Of a DNA stretch of 64,000 nucleotides, positions 46,101 through 58,327 are shown piece after piece. Source of the stretch: Halocafeteria seosinensis (taxonomy: Eukaryota; Sar; Bigyra; Bicosoecida). The position numbers and the translations under genes were made by a program. The stretch is from positions 124,001-188,000 of the forward strand of contig LVLI01000172.1 in NCBI GenBank assembly GCA_001687465.1, written 5' to 3'. Each line of letters opens with the position of its first letter. The first letter of the stretch is position 1. The notes under the pieces are model-generated. The model saw only the letters and a program-made list of their open reading frames with translations. It did not search any database and was not told the origin of the DNA.

Positions 46101-48208
46101 GACTGGACTCAAGGGTAGGGAAGTATTCTGGCAATGTAGATTGGACAGTTTCTTTACCAGAAGGATCATGCCAAAATTCGTAGTCGTAGCCAAACGAATT
46201 GCGTTGCCGCTCAGCCTCGGTAAGTGACTCGGGAGGACAGTGCTTCTCAATCGCATCAAGCATCTTAGATTCTTGAATAAAAGGAATTAGGGTCACGCCT
46301 TCCCAAGGGTTTATTTTTCCGTTCATATCGACCATTATCTCGTTGACTCCAGGGTAAAATTCCGCCAACGGACTATTTTCTGCAGTCATAAGACGCTGGT
46401 AAGCAGGTGGGAGAAACTTCGCACTTGCAGAGGGTAGACAGCCTAACAGCTGCTGGAACGGAAGGAACGGTCTCCCTTGCGAAAACTCGATTTGGAGAGA
46501 GTCCAAGTTTTGCAAGTCGGAGGTCATTGGAGCATAGTGGAACGGGTAAAACCACCCCCACGATGGCACACCCCTGTAGTAGTAATACATGACCCACTGC
46601 AACGCTTCTGCGAAAGACTGCACCAACTTTTGCTTTAGAGAAGAGCTCCCAGGGATCCCTGGACCGATGCCAAACTTATCCAAATAGTACTGCCCTTTCA
46701 GGTCTTCCCTATCGAGCTTCTCCCGGGCCGCCATTATCTGCTCCACAGAAGCATCAGTGGTCATGTTGGGCAACTCGTTTTCATCGGACTCTTCTTCATC
46801 GTCGTCTTCAGAAGGCAAAGGTGTTTCTTCGACTGATGTGTCCTCTGCGGCACCGTTTCCCCCATCATCATCCTCAAATGCTTCCGGAGGAGCTAGCATG
46901 CTCCCACTTGATTCCGATTCGTTATCGGAGTCTTCAACCTCGTACCCACGATCTCGCATCAAGTGACGGGTCTTCTGTTCTCTCTCCCGAATCTCACGCA
47001 GGCGCTCCTTTCTATCCTGCAATATCTGTGGTTCCCACTGTGCTACATCTGTGAGGATTGTCTCCACTCGCTCAAAATTTATTTCCCCACGGTCGACCAA
47101 GTAGCCGCCTAAGGAAGGTAAGTACTTCCGATAGCTGCGAAATAAATCATCCATGGCACCTTCGCCGACATCGAGACTGGGCAGATGAGGTACGAAGTCG
47201 TTACCGCAGAGAACAGTAAGGAGCACAAAGTCGTCAATGGCGCGTTCACCGTCATAGGCAAAAGGTAGCCGATCAATCGGGATCTCTTGTGGCCTCATGT
47301 CCATCTCTAGATATTCCCGTAACAAACTTATGTGTAGTAACTCCCATTTTACGTCACTGAGTTGCCTAGTTTTTTCCTTTGTGGCATATTTATTGCGGGA
47401 AAAAGCTGTAAAGTCAATATGTTCCCGCAGCAAACTGAAGTGGGGCTCATGCGTCGCAAGGGACAACATAATCAGATCTGCATCAAGTCCGGCCATGCAG
47501 TGCTTAGTGTTAGGATTATATCCAGGTTGAGATTTCTCAGCTCGAATGAAATCCATAATCTTGTGTTCACCTTCGCCAGGTACTTCGTGTCCCGAAAACA
47601 CAATCCGCAGCCGCTGCCAGACCGGATCTTCATGCAATTTTTTCCTGATGAAATACTTGAGATGTTTGGACACCTTGGCCATAAATTCAGTCCCTGGAGT
47701 AATGCAATTGCTGTCAAATACGTCTTCGTCGTTGATTTCCTCTCCTCTCTGTCTCGCTTTCTCTCTCTCTTGGGCCAAATCCTTGGCTGCTCTGAATCGT
47801 CGTGAGCGTTGTTGGTTCATTTTCGCTCGCGGAGCCACACCGTCAATGGCCATGTAGAGCACCTCTTTGGGTTTCACGATTTTTACGATCATATCAATGT
47901 ACGATATCATCTTTAGCATTACATCTTTCTCACTGAGAACGCGTGAAACGCCTTCATTGCCGTGTGTGGCATTGTGCAATATGCCGTTCATATCCAGGTA
48001 CAGTCGGTCAAATTCGGGCAGCAAAGTGCTGTCCTCAATGTTTTGGTTGATGAGAGGATACCTCTCGGACAACCATCGGAAGAACTTTGGAACCCCCTGC
48101 AGAGTGGAACACGAGAGGAATACATCATAGGAGGGGAGCATCATAAGGCAACAATTTTCTCAAATAAAGAGGTCCAAATTCCTCCCTCGATTGCTCTTTA
48201 CTTACCAT
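43144..48208 (-). CDS. XRN1: 5'-3' exoribonuclease XRN1
   Basis: Two exons: 48208-48206, which is only the ATG, and 48096-43144. They give 1651 residues, close to the size of XRN1 in other eukaryotes and longer than nuclear XRN2/RAT1. The reconstructed start GVPKFFRWLSERYPLINQ is the classic family N-terminus. Acidic metal ligands are visible in YLDMNGILH (Asp36), AIDGVAPRAK and the DAD of GLDADLIML. The exonuclease core is followed by an acidic insert, the WVMYYYYRGVPSWGWFYPFHYAP segment, SH3-like and winged-helix regions, and a disordered Pro/Ser/Lys-rich tail. XRN1 degrades decapped mRNA in the cytoplasm. The in-frame ATG within the intron (48144) would give a non-family N-terminus. Confidence 0.95.
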
Positions 48209-49055
48209 TTTGCTGATGTTCACGTATGCACAGACGCTGCGTACTATGAAGGCTCAACCACGACGAGTTATTCTCGGCACTGTATCGCTGTCTGAAAAGG
48301 GTTGTAATAATCCCACCCCTCCTGATACACGTGCGAGTTTTCACCATTTTCTCCCCAAAAGTTAAAGCACACTTTTGATTGTTCGGTCTAAATTTGCCAA
48401 CTTGCCAAGGGAAGAACACATGCACGCGCCTCCCCTCGCCTCCCTTCAAAAGACACAATCTTGTGATCCATTTTTAGGAGGGTTGTAGTACGGTTTCACG
48501 AAATTTTCAAAGCAGGGTAGGTAGTTTAGACACACTAGATTGCCTTGTGGTCATTGCGACAGTCGCAGCGGTAGTGGAATACCATCAAAATAGCTGCTAA
48601 AATCGGCTTCTTGGTAGCAGCCACTGTTCTGTTCTGCTTCAGGGTAGGAAGTCAGGTGAATGGAAGCTATGCGTAACTGCTCTAGTCCGGAATTTTGACA
48701 AAACAGAAGGGATTTAGAGATATTTATGGACCGGAAAGCATTGTCGCTTCGGGATTTATTCGTCACTCAATATCCTGTTAAAGGCGGACGACTTGCGTGT
48801 TGGGTGCCGTCAGCGAGCGTTTGAAGTGTTTTGGAGACATACACGTGTAATACAGTTCTAGTACAAGCATTGCCAACTTGTACTAGGTGTACGCATCAAG
48901 AGACACCCACCAGTCGTGCCGTAGAGGGGAGCAAACTGCTGTTTCAGCCTCACAATCGGGCCGTTGTGAGAGGTCGTGTCAGTGCTACAGCCTATCATTT
49001 GATTGTGTAGTGTTGGTACTAGCTGCCACCTCCATTGAGGGGAAAATAATACAGT
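48209..49055. other. Divergent promoter region
   Basis: It lies between XRN1 (-) and the SLC19-like carrier (+). It contains an inverted repeat CTCACAA/TTGTGAG near 48950-48972. No gene can be supported. Confidence 0.4.
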
Positions 49056-50903
49056 ATGGATAAGTCGAGCTCCTTGGAGATGGAGGATCGACGAGTGGAA
49101 GGAAATGTAATGTCGGGGGACTGGGACCAGCGATCGTTCCATCACAACGATGATGACGAAAGCGACGATGATTCATGCGCCTCAGGGAGTTTCTCCAGTT
49201 CGCATGAAGAACAGAGAAGTAGCAGATACGGAGACATCAATCTTGATGAACACCCCTACTCATCGTCGTACGTTGGTATGTCTGCCGCCGCAAACTCAGT
49301 CCAGCAGCTAGCATTGCGGCAACACCAAAGCGGAGATATTCAGGAAAACCCACCGAACTCGTTTTGGGACGCCTTATGCTCTTTTCTAAAGAAGAATCAC
49401 GATTCTAGCTCTGGTATTTATTCCGGAAGAAATGCTTCAAAATCTAGGCGCTATCGTACAATGCTCATTTCCCTGTGTATCGTCCAGTTTTTAATCTGGT
49501 TCAAGCCTAGCGAGCAATACCTTTTCAACGTTGTACCTGGATGGTTTGGCATTACGATGGACGATCTCCTACGCAATGTATATGCTCACTCTCTTTATGC
49601 GCCATTTGTTCTGTTCCCTTTGGTGGCAATTGTTTTTGACAAACTCGGATACAAGTGGGCGATTTCGATATGTGTTTTTGGAAGTTTTGCTACAGTGGCA
49701 CTTGTCATTTTCGGGCAGCCTGTCACTGCTTTGTTGTATTTGTCTGAGTGGACATGGGCACTTCACTTTTCGGCGATGTTTGTAGTCGTCGCTACGCTAT
49801 ACTCGTTGTTTCCGATTAGCTGGTATATGACCATTGCCAGCGCGAATAGCGGATCAATGCTGGTGGCATCACTCTCCTCCTCATTGACTGGGTTCTTTAT
49901 TTCCAAAATTGGTGATAGCTGCACAGCCGAAAAAAGCCAAATGGGAAATACTTTCTATATAACGCTGGGATTTACCTCTCTAGGAATGCTGTTTTGGATA
50001 TACTTGTTGTTTTCGAAAAAGTTGTTGGCTAAGCGCCGAAGGATACCCCTGCCATTGAAATTACTTAAGGCGCTGACGACACGAAAATCATTATGGTTCT
50101 GGCTGCTACCAGCTATCCTGGTTCGGGGAACGCATACATTAGTTATTGAAGTATGGCCAGCGCTATCCAAGTCTCATTTCCCACAATCTTGTCTGCAGGC
50201 ATACAATGGATTAATTGGTTTCAGTATGCAGTTGTTCGCCGTAACTGCTGTAGCAGCCTTGGTGTACGTTGCTCCTAGACTTCGGCACTGGTACGTTTAT
50301 GCCCCAACAGTACTGGCGGGTCTAGCAAGTACGGCTTTGTTGATATTGGCGCTGCTGATAGAAAATACTGAACAGGAGGAAGAGAGCGGGGCAACAGCCA
50401 AGCTTTTGTTTTTCGGTGGAATGCTGACGATATATAATGCTTGCAGCGAAGCCTTATTGGCGTACTGCAGTGCTCAAGCCGCTTCCGATATAACCCTAGG
50501 GACAAGTTCCAAATCGTTCGTTTCCAAGTTCTGTATTGTCCTGAGTATCCGCTCCGGCCTAACGCAGCTGTGGCAGTTGATAGCTCAGTTCACGTTGTGG
50601 CCAAGGGGTGTTTGGCCTCTGCAGGGCAACCCATATGATCTTGAGTTGTCCCTGAGTGGACAATTTATCGGGTTTGCGATATTCACTGGTGTTGCAGCAC
50701 TCTTATCGATTCTTCTAGTCGTGCTAAAGTGGCCCTCGACACAGTTATTTCATACTCTGGATGCGAAGAAGCGGAAACAGCTGTTGCAAAACACCAATGT
50801 TGCCGTACAATCCCCCGAGCTTTTTGAAGGGGAAGGAGTTTCCTCAGTAGCAGCCGCCGAAGAGCAACCAGATTCTTTCAAGGATTATACCGAACAAGTT
50901 TAG
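49056..50903 (+). CDS. SLC19-like (reduced folate/thiamine carrier family) transporter
   Basis: A single exon of 615 residues. A hydrophilic Ser/Asp/His-rich N-terminus of about 125 residues precedes 10-12 hydrophobic helices. The stretch after helix 1, FKPSEQYLFNVVPGW, and the following YAHSLYAPFVLFPLVAIVFDKLGYK have the order and spacing of the SLC19 family (P-x-E followed by P-Y/V, then a Tyr-rich helix 2 and D-x-x-x-Y-K loop). SLC19 proteins are major-facilitator-type importers of folates or thiamine at the plasma membrane. The substrate cannot be told from sequence. Another MFS subfamily is the main alternative. Confidence 0.65.
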   Translation: MDKSSSLEMEDRRVEGNVMSGDWDQRSFHHNDDDESDDDSCASGSFSSSHEEQRSSRYGDINLDEHPYSSSYVGMSAAANSVQQLALRQHQSGDIQENPPNSFWDALCSFLKKNHDSSSGIYSGRNASKSRRYRTMLISLCIVQFLIWFKPSEQYLFNVVPGWFGITMDDLLRNVYAHSLYAPFVLFPLVAIVFDKLGYKWAISICVFGSFATVALVIFGQPVTALLYLSEWTWALHFSAMFVVVATLYSLFPISWYMTIASANSGSMLVASLSSSLTGFFISKIGDSCTAEKSQMGNTFYITLGFTSLGMLFWIYLLFSKKLLAKRRRIPLPLKLLKALTTRKSLWFWLLPAILVRGTHTLVIEVWPALSKSHFPQSCLQAYNGLIGFSMQLFAVTAVAALVYVAPRLRHWYVYAPTVLAGLASTALLILALLIENTEQEEESGATAKLLFFGGMLTIYNACSEALLAYCSAQAASDITLGTSSKSFVSKFCIVLSIRSGLTQLWQLIAQFTLWPRGVWPLQGNPYDLELSLSGQFIGFAIFTGVAALLSILLVVLKWPSTQLFHTLDAKKRKQLLQNTNVAVQSPELFEGEGVSSVAAAEEQPDSFKDYTEQV

Positions 50904-51459
50904 CTTCTAGATAGTATGCGGTTCTGGTGAAATTTTGCCAATTTGGGATTCTGAAGAGAGACATCGGAAACTCAGGTTTTTCGTGTCTTATTTTTGTGTT
51001 ACTTAAGTAAAATATATTGGTGTATTTTATCTGCGATTCCTCTTTGATTGTCACGTTGTGTTTTGTTCTTTCTGCTTAACTTACCTTAAACTCTTCGCTT
51101 GGCTTGGGAGGCGGAACGATTCCTCAGAATCCCAGGGACTCCTGGCAGGGAGGGACATACACAACAATCTTTCTGCACACATTTTAATGCTTTCAGTATC
51201 TTCCTCCTCGTGCCTGAAAGAGCAAACACAGTGTGTGTTGAAGCGGAGATGACGCAATACTCCTTTCTTGTTTCGTTTCCGAGCTCGCCTTAGTTTTGGA
51301 TCGTGTCGTAATAGAGAAAGGGAGGAGTAAGCTTCGACGACCATTCTGCTTGGAAGGGGTTCCTCCTCAGTATACCCCATATACACTTGTAGATACCCAT
51401 AGAAGCTCTACTGTTGCCATTCTGCTCAGTGGTGGTGTAAAGTGGCTCGTGGAGTGACA
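50904..51459. other. Intergenic region
   Basis: 3' flank of the carrier gene and promoter of the syntaxin gene. Small frames here are not supported. Confidence 0.4.
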
Positions 51460-52620
51460 ATGGCGACGCGAAATTTAACGACGCATTTTGTACGAAGTCG
51501 AGCAACAGCGCAGCGCAAACGTGAAAATGCTGGTGAATTCCATCAAGGGAAACGCAGTGGTATGGGCGGTCCTGGAGGGGGATTTATGCCAGGAGAAGAC
51601 GATCACTCTGGCTTTCAAAGACTCGATGGCTCAGGGGCTCCGGCTCCAGCGCAAGCAAACGGGGCGGCAGCAGGCGGCTGGGATACAAGACCCCTTGTCG
51701 AAGGTGGCTTCAACACAGCAGGAATGGCTCCTGTGTATGTAGACCGCGTGGACGCGGTGCAAAGTGAAATATCGCAGATACAGCAGAAGAGTAAGTGCAG
51801 TAGTTGGCAGGAGATTGGGGGCTGTACCGTGCATGCTTTCATTCATTTGTGCCTCTATTTGACAGTGAAAGAACTTGAAAAGCTCCACAAGAAGAGGCTA
51901 ATGGTGCAGTTTGACGATAGCGATCAGAGGCAAGATCAGGAAATCGATATTATGACGAGGGAAATAACGAATCACTTTAACACTGCGGGAAGCAAACTAA
52001 AGCAAATTGCGGGTGAAAATAACAACGATCCTAACAGCACTGATGTTCAAGTGCGGCGTAATATTCAGAAGTGAGTTTAACTGGTGAGTGAGTGGCTTTC
52101 ATACAAACATATTGGGGCATTGCTCATTGTTTACAGATCCTTGGCCTCGAAACTCCACGAACTTTCAAAACAATTCCGACAAACTCAAAAGAAGTACTTA
52201 TCTGATGTCAAGCGTCAGCAAGAGGGTGCCAGCTTAGACGTGCTCACAGGAAGCGGCTCTGCGGGGCAATCGTCTTCTAAAGAAGTAGATATGGGTTTCA
52301 CAGATGAACAAGTGGAGGAATTAGCGCATGCTGAAAACGTCACGGAGCAAAGGGACCGCGAGATTCAGCAAATCGCCCGTGGCATTGAAGAAATAGCTAC
52401 TATATTCAAGGACCTTTCAACGTTGGTGGTCGATCAGGGAACAATACTAGACCGAATCGACTACAACATGGAGCAGGTTGTGGAAAGTACCCGCCAAGGA
52501 ATGGAGCAGCTCGACAAAGCAGAATCCAGTCAGAAATCGGCTCGTCCGATGAAGTGCATTTTATTCCTGATGTTCCTTATCATCATCTTAACCATTTGGC
52601 TAGTAGTCAAGAAAACATAA
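51460..52620 (+). CDS. STX16: Syntaxin-16/Tlg2-type Qa-SNARE
   Basis: Exons 51460-51790, 51866-52070 and 52137-52620 give 339 residues. The N-terminus MATRNLTTHFVRSRATAQ matches the short peptide of syntaxin 16 that binds the Sec1/Munc18 protein VPS45. A Gly-rich linker and a three-helix Habc-like region follow. The SNARE motif spans about 245-310 with the zero-layer Gln in VVDQGTILDRIDYN. One C-terminal membrane anchor (CILFLMFLIIILTIWLVV) ends in KKT. Syntaxin 16 mediates endosome to trans-Golgi fusion. Start chosen at MATR for homology. Confidence 0.9.
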
Positions 52621-52913
52621 TTTTGGATCCCTTTTTCCTTTGTCGATTTCAGTGCCTAATGATACCAGAACGAGATCCCGTACCTCAAACTTGTACAACA
52701 TTGATTTTTCCCCAACAGTGTTTTGCCCGATGATCCATTGGTGTTACACTCAGTTCTTGAAGTTGCTCAAGTTCAACTTGGCAGGTTCCCTTTCAAAGAT
52801 CTTGCTGGTTAGTCGCGCCGTACCCGTCGTTCTTGTTCGTTTGTCTCTACCATAGAGTCGCGTTGCATGCTAAGGGCCTGTATCTGAGTTGATCAGCGCA
52901 CATTGAAACGAAA

Positions 52914-55900
52914 ATGAGCAGCAGTGGAGGAGCTTCGTCTCCCACAACTCCGGAAGCTCCCGGTTCTTCTCTCAGTAATGCTACAAATAGCGCTTCCACC
53001 ACCACTCATGCCGGTGCCACTTCGAATGCACAAGCTCGGCCCCCCTCTGCACCCGGAGGTGGTAGCCCGCCGAGCTCTCCGGAGGGCAAAAAGTCCCCTT
53101 TTGGCCGTCGAACCAGGAGACGACGGACCTCCCCTCCCATCAAGGTAAAGATATGAAGGCTTTATTTACGTTCTCTCGCGGGCATATTGACTTTTCGCCT
53201 GCCACATATGGTACGATTACCCTTTTTGTCTTACTCTGGTCAATGCAGAAGAGACTGGAAGCGCGCAAGGAACAGAAAGGACACCGGAATGCTGAGGAAG
53301 GAAAGCAACACATTGACAAGAAACTGCAAGCCGCCAGTGAGAATCGGGCATCCATGAGGCGAAACATAGTAAGTGTGTGGCTTCTTGCTGGCTTAGGTTT
53401 GTCCAGCTTACGGGTACTATCACACGGCTGCACATTCATCCATTCTGTAATCCACTTGCTCGTATTGCCCAGCGCGAAAAGGCCAGACAAACCTATGAAC
53501 CATTGATGAAGAGTATGCAACGGCAACAGGGACGAAAATCTTCGTCAAAGCATTCAAGAGGCAGACGTTCCCTCAGTAAAAATCATGACACAAATGTTGA
53601 TATGGGAGCATACTCCGAACCAGAAAGTATAGAAGCCCTCTACCCTGATGAAGCCAGTGTAGATGAGGAAGCAGCTGCAATGGCAGTTCAAGCAGAGCAA
53701 TGCCGCGAAACAGCGTTATTCCAGGAAGTATGTGATATCTGACGTACCGCATCATCCATTTTCGTAGCGTAACGAAGTGATCCTTTTCCACGCGCAGCGA
53801 GAAGCACAGGTTGGAGCGTCACAGCGACGTGACAACGCTATGCACAAAGCTCAAGACGCTAGGGAGGAAGAGCAAAAACGAGCTCGATCTAAGGCGACAT
53901 CTAAACAAGTTATGGCAGAACGCAGACGGGAACATTTGACGCAGGCCATCCCTCGATCTCAAAGTTATCCACCCACAGAGTATCCCAATTCACCTGATCC
54001 GGTGCTGAGTAAGGAGGAGGAGGAAGCGGAAGATAACCGCAACGCGGAGAAACTTGAAGCCCGTCTTTTGGCCGCCAGCGAGAGAAGAAAAACTTGGATA
54101 GACAGTATTGTGCGCCAAAATAAAGTTTCAGATGCTGCTCGCAAATCTAGAGTGTCCTTAGCCAATACAAGAGCGCAAAGGGACAAAAACTCCGAATTCC
54201 AAAGGATGAAACAATCGCAACAGCAGGCAGAGGAAAGACGAAAGAACAGAATAGCGGAAATTCAAAGCAGGGCAGCTAATCGAAATGAGAGAGTCGAAGA
54301 CACAGCCCGTCAAGTGAAGGCTGCAAAGCAACTTCAAGGGTGGTGGAGAAACGAGCAAACATCTGAAGACGACGACGAACGCGCAATGTCTCCAACCGTG
54401 ATAGCGGATAAAGCAATGCATCGAGTTCATTTTTCACCTCTACGAAAGGCTGTTAGTCCGGAGATATCGTCGAGTAGACCCAAGAATGATCAAGTGCCTG
54501 CCATGGAATTGAATCCGGAAAGCCGCGAGGGAGCATGCGCAGATAGTTCATCCAAGGACGCTTCTTCGGAAAGACACGAAACCGTTGAGGAGGCTGCCAG
54601 CAGGAAAGCTTTTGAATCGATGCTGGTAGGTCCCGGAACGTCGAAAAAGATCAAATGTGTCCATAAAGCGAAGAGATATTTCATCGCCGAGCGGTCCCGT
54701 AAGTCGCTGTTAACATTGGCTCGTCTACTTTCTGGTAGCTACACTGTGGAGTCGCCCGAATCGCCGGCAAAATCTGACACGGAGGAGCTCTCAATCAAGT
54801 CCTCTCCGACTGACTTCATGACAGCTGTAACCCAACTTAATACGAATTCCTCCCCTTACGGCTCGTTTGAGGAAGTCGCTAGTGCCATTCAGCAGCATGA
54901 TGTACTTTCAACAGCCTCGTTTTTCATTCGACTATTGTTGAGAGCATACAGAATACTGAATCCGTTGATACCTCAATACTCTTCGGAAATTAGTTCTGCG
55001 GACTACATGCAAGATGACTCTCATACGTATTCCTTAAGCGCGGACGACGCGCTAGCAAGTGATGGCTCCTTACGTCCGAGCATCGCTCAGTCTCCCCGTA
55101 CTTTCCTAGCGAGTCTCTTGATTGCATGGTATCCTGATGATATTCTTACTTCGCGAAAAGAAGGTGGGGGTAGCAATACGCGACAGAGGCAAATCGAACG
55201 AATCTTAATGCACAATGCCAGAGTTATGCTTAATGCCTTCGAAGCGCTGCTTTGGGCGATTTATGAACATAGCCAAGGGAGCTCTACCCCTAGTGCTACT
55301 CCAGTTGAGCGTTACAAGGACTCAGAGGAAGGACCGGAGAGTGTTCTCAAGGCTCGATTTCAGTCCGCGTCAACACTTGCCCACGTGCAAACACTATTAT
55401 CGTGTACCAATCTTGACCATACGGATCTGCAGTTATTACCGAAGAAGACCGTACTGCTAATTCACAGGATATTTGCATTTAATGCCACCTGGTGTGAGTA
55501 TATGGATAGTTTTATGTCATGGAAAGTAGGTGATGGTGCTAGGATGGCCCAAGCATTGGCAAAGCCTTTCCGAGACTTGATTGTAAGGCAGGAGCAATAT
55601 AGCCAGGAAGTTGAACGAATGGAAGGTAGGGATGAGGGAGCGCAACAACTTTTGCAAGGGGTGAATTCCCAATTACGACAATTGAACCGTCAACTGGTTC
55701 GACTTCTTGGTCAACGAGGCGCGGAGAGATGGCAAAACGATCAGATTAATACTATGAAGAAACTTAGGCAAATTGATGCTTCGGAATACTCTAACACAGG
55801 GAAGAGCACTCCTCGCACTGCTTCATCTTCGGCGAAGTCTAGTACTCAGACTTCAACCATTGCCACTACGGGTGAGGGAAGTGCATCGTCAACGGCTGTA

Positions 55901-57898
55901 GATAATCAAGAGTCAACAGATGAGTCGAGTAGTGTTCCAGCTTCAGCAAAGCAATCTCCGAGTATGGGACTAATAAAACAAGTGATGTCGAATGAATCCA
56001 TGGTACATGAGCTACTACTGGAAGAGGAGTTTCAGTATCCTGAGCCCGTTTGTCCTGACGACGTGATGTTCAATGGCAATAGCTCAAATGATTTTTTTGC
56101 GGATGCTCAACATGCAGTTGAGCGCTTGCAAGAACTACGAAGCACCGTGACAAAAGGAGAGACTTTGAATCTAAACAGCAAAGTCTCTCGTGAAAAAGTT
56201 GCACAGATGTTGCGGACGGCATTTTCCGATACCTTGGGATATATTGATGATCAAAGTCGGGAAGACGCTTCTGGCTCCTCTAAACGGTACCACCGGCCAA
56301 TGTACTGGGCAGAACAGCTAGGGTTGGCGTGCTTTCGAAATAACGAAGAAGGGATTAGTATAGTTTTGTCAACAATCGAGAAAGTGCGAGAGTCTCTCGT
56401 TGAGCTTGTACCGCACCGTAAAGATCTACATAGTCATATTCGGGAGAAGATAGATTTGGACTTTTATCGACAATTGATGCAGGCAGGCACGTTTTCTCTC
56501 GACAGTTGGGGGAGGCTACTCCAGTTTTGCGTACAACTCATACAGCAGTTAGAGGCGCCTGCCAGGAAGGAGCTCACTGACAGATGGCTCAAGGGTGCTG
56601 AGGAACGGCTGAAAGCGTATCTGGAGACTCCCACTGTAAGGAGTGAAGGCCTACTACTAGATGCGCCTTTGCTTGACTTGTTACCCAGAAGTATTGCCTT
56701 CTTATTGTTCAAAGTTGAAGAAATCAGGGTGGATATGGCTAACTTCCATCTCTCGACCCTCAAGCCTTTCCTTCAGAGCAACGATAAAGGAGTCGATTAT
56801 GAACTGAAGAAGTTCAAAGAAAGAGTTGAAAACGGAGAACTCAACACTAACGGTACGCGAACCTGGCTACACGAAACTGTTCGAGATACTGTTGAGAATC
56901 GAAAGCCAGATAGTCTTTCCGTTTCGGAAGCATCCGTTAATCTTATATTTGACGACGTGGTATCTCGATTGGCTGTTATTCGAGACGGTGTACTGTTGCT
57001 TATGACAACGCGCTTACCTCTAAATACTGTTGCGTGGATTGCTTCTCAGAATTCCGATGGTATTGCAATAGCTCCCGTCGGTCATATATCGTCCATATCG
57101 GAGTCGAGCAATTCTGTTAAGTACTTTTGCTTGGAAGAAATTGAAGGACCCGACGGACAAAAGTATCAAAAGATACCATTTCCGGAGATTTTCCGAATGG
57201 ATACGAGGAGGTTTACCGAAAGTCAGAACGATATCCAACGATGTATTCTCGTGGGTGTGCTTGGCGCTCTTGTGCTAGAGTTTTTGCGCTCAAGTCAAGG
57301 TGGAGAAGCTCGAGGCAGCTCTTCCACCGCAACCGTGAAATCGATATCCGATTTGTACGATAGAGTTAATTCGTGGCTACTTGATGATGAGGTACGGCTT
57401 CCCGACCTGAAGGCTGGTATCGCGCAGGCTACTGCTGACCTCGCCCACGTATTCGGAAAGTACTCAAGACTGAAACCCAGTTCCACTACCAATGAGCTGG
57501 AAGATAGCGCGAATGAAAAAATTGGCGAAATTGTAGAGTCCGCAATTTCATACAAGCATCCGTTATTCAGTGTTTATCACAAGAGGATCTTCGAATTGCT
57601 TAGGTACAAGATGACTACCCACATCATTCAGTTGAAGGGCAGTTCATTCCCCAAACAACGTGCGGAGCAACATCCGTTCTTCGGCGTCTCTGAGCCGGCT
57701 TCTCATATCAAGGCGGCGCTACCAGCTCCCTTGGCGGAAGATTTCGACAAGGTCGCCCATCGCTTGAGTCGGATCTCCGTGCATGCTGAGAGAGTATTTG
57801 GACACAGTTACGTCCATCCACTACTGCGACAGTGCAACAACCGTGGCCAGGCTGAATCGCCCCAAGACGGTTCCGGCGCCGCCACCGCTGGCCAGTGA
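52914..57898 (+). CDS. TCP11 (T-complex 11) family protein with long coiled-coil N-terminus
   Basis: Exons 52914-53144, 53249-53368, 53473-53727 and 53798-57898 give 1568 residues. The first exon is a Ser/Thr/Pro-rich disordered leader. Residues 78-420 or so are highly charged coiled coil with many Arg/Glu/Gln. The C-terminal 500 residues, from about 1036, fit the TCP11 pattern: a VRESLVELVPHRKDLHSHI segment, IDLDFYRQLMQAGTFSL, then QLEAPARKEL. In animals TCP11 proteins affect sperm flagellar motility; plant and protist members are larger, as here. The precise role is unknown. Confidence 0.75.
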
Positions 57899-58327
57899 AT
57901 ACGTGTGTTGTCTCCAACCAAGGGACTACTCACGGTATATCGCTTTGTAGCTGACAACCTGTCCAGGCTGTCCGCCGGTGTGTGTACAGTGTCCGGGCTG
58001 GTTCAACTTCTGAGCTTGAACTTTATCTTCACGCTTGTCTACAAGTTGACTAGTTGGGGTTGTTTTATGTTGAATAACACGCCCACACCAGCACATTTAG
58101 ATTGCCTTAACTATTACCAATTTAGTCTCATGCTTCTCCGGCGTTTTTTCCCTCTGTCCCGCGGTGGAGGAAGCTCTTCCTCCACCTTCCTCCTGTGGCG
58201 TGCTTCCGAACCAGCAGCAGAGCCCGATGATGATGTTACCAGTGGTACTCCCCCTCTTACAGCGTATGCGTGTACGCATCGAGGGCGTGGAGAGCTTGCG
58301 CAGTGTTTGCATCGTGGTTCCGTGGTG
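57899..58327. other. Intergenic region
   Basis: The downstream gene's frame is open from 57905, but the sequence before 58328 has no coding character, so I treat it as 5' flank. No gene is seen. Confidence 0.35.
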
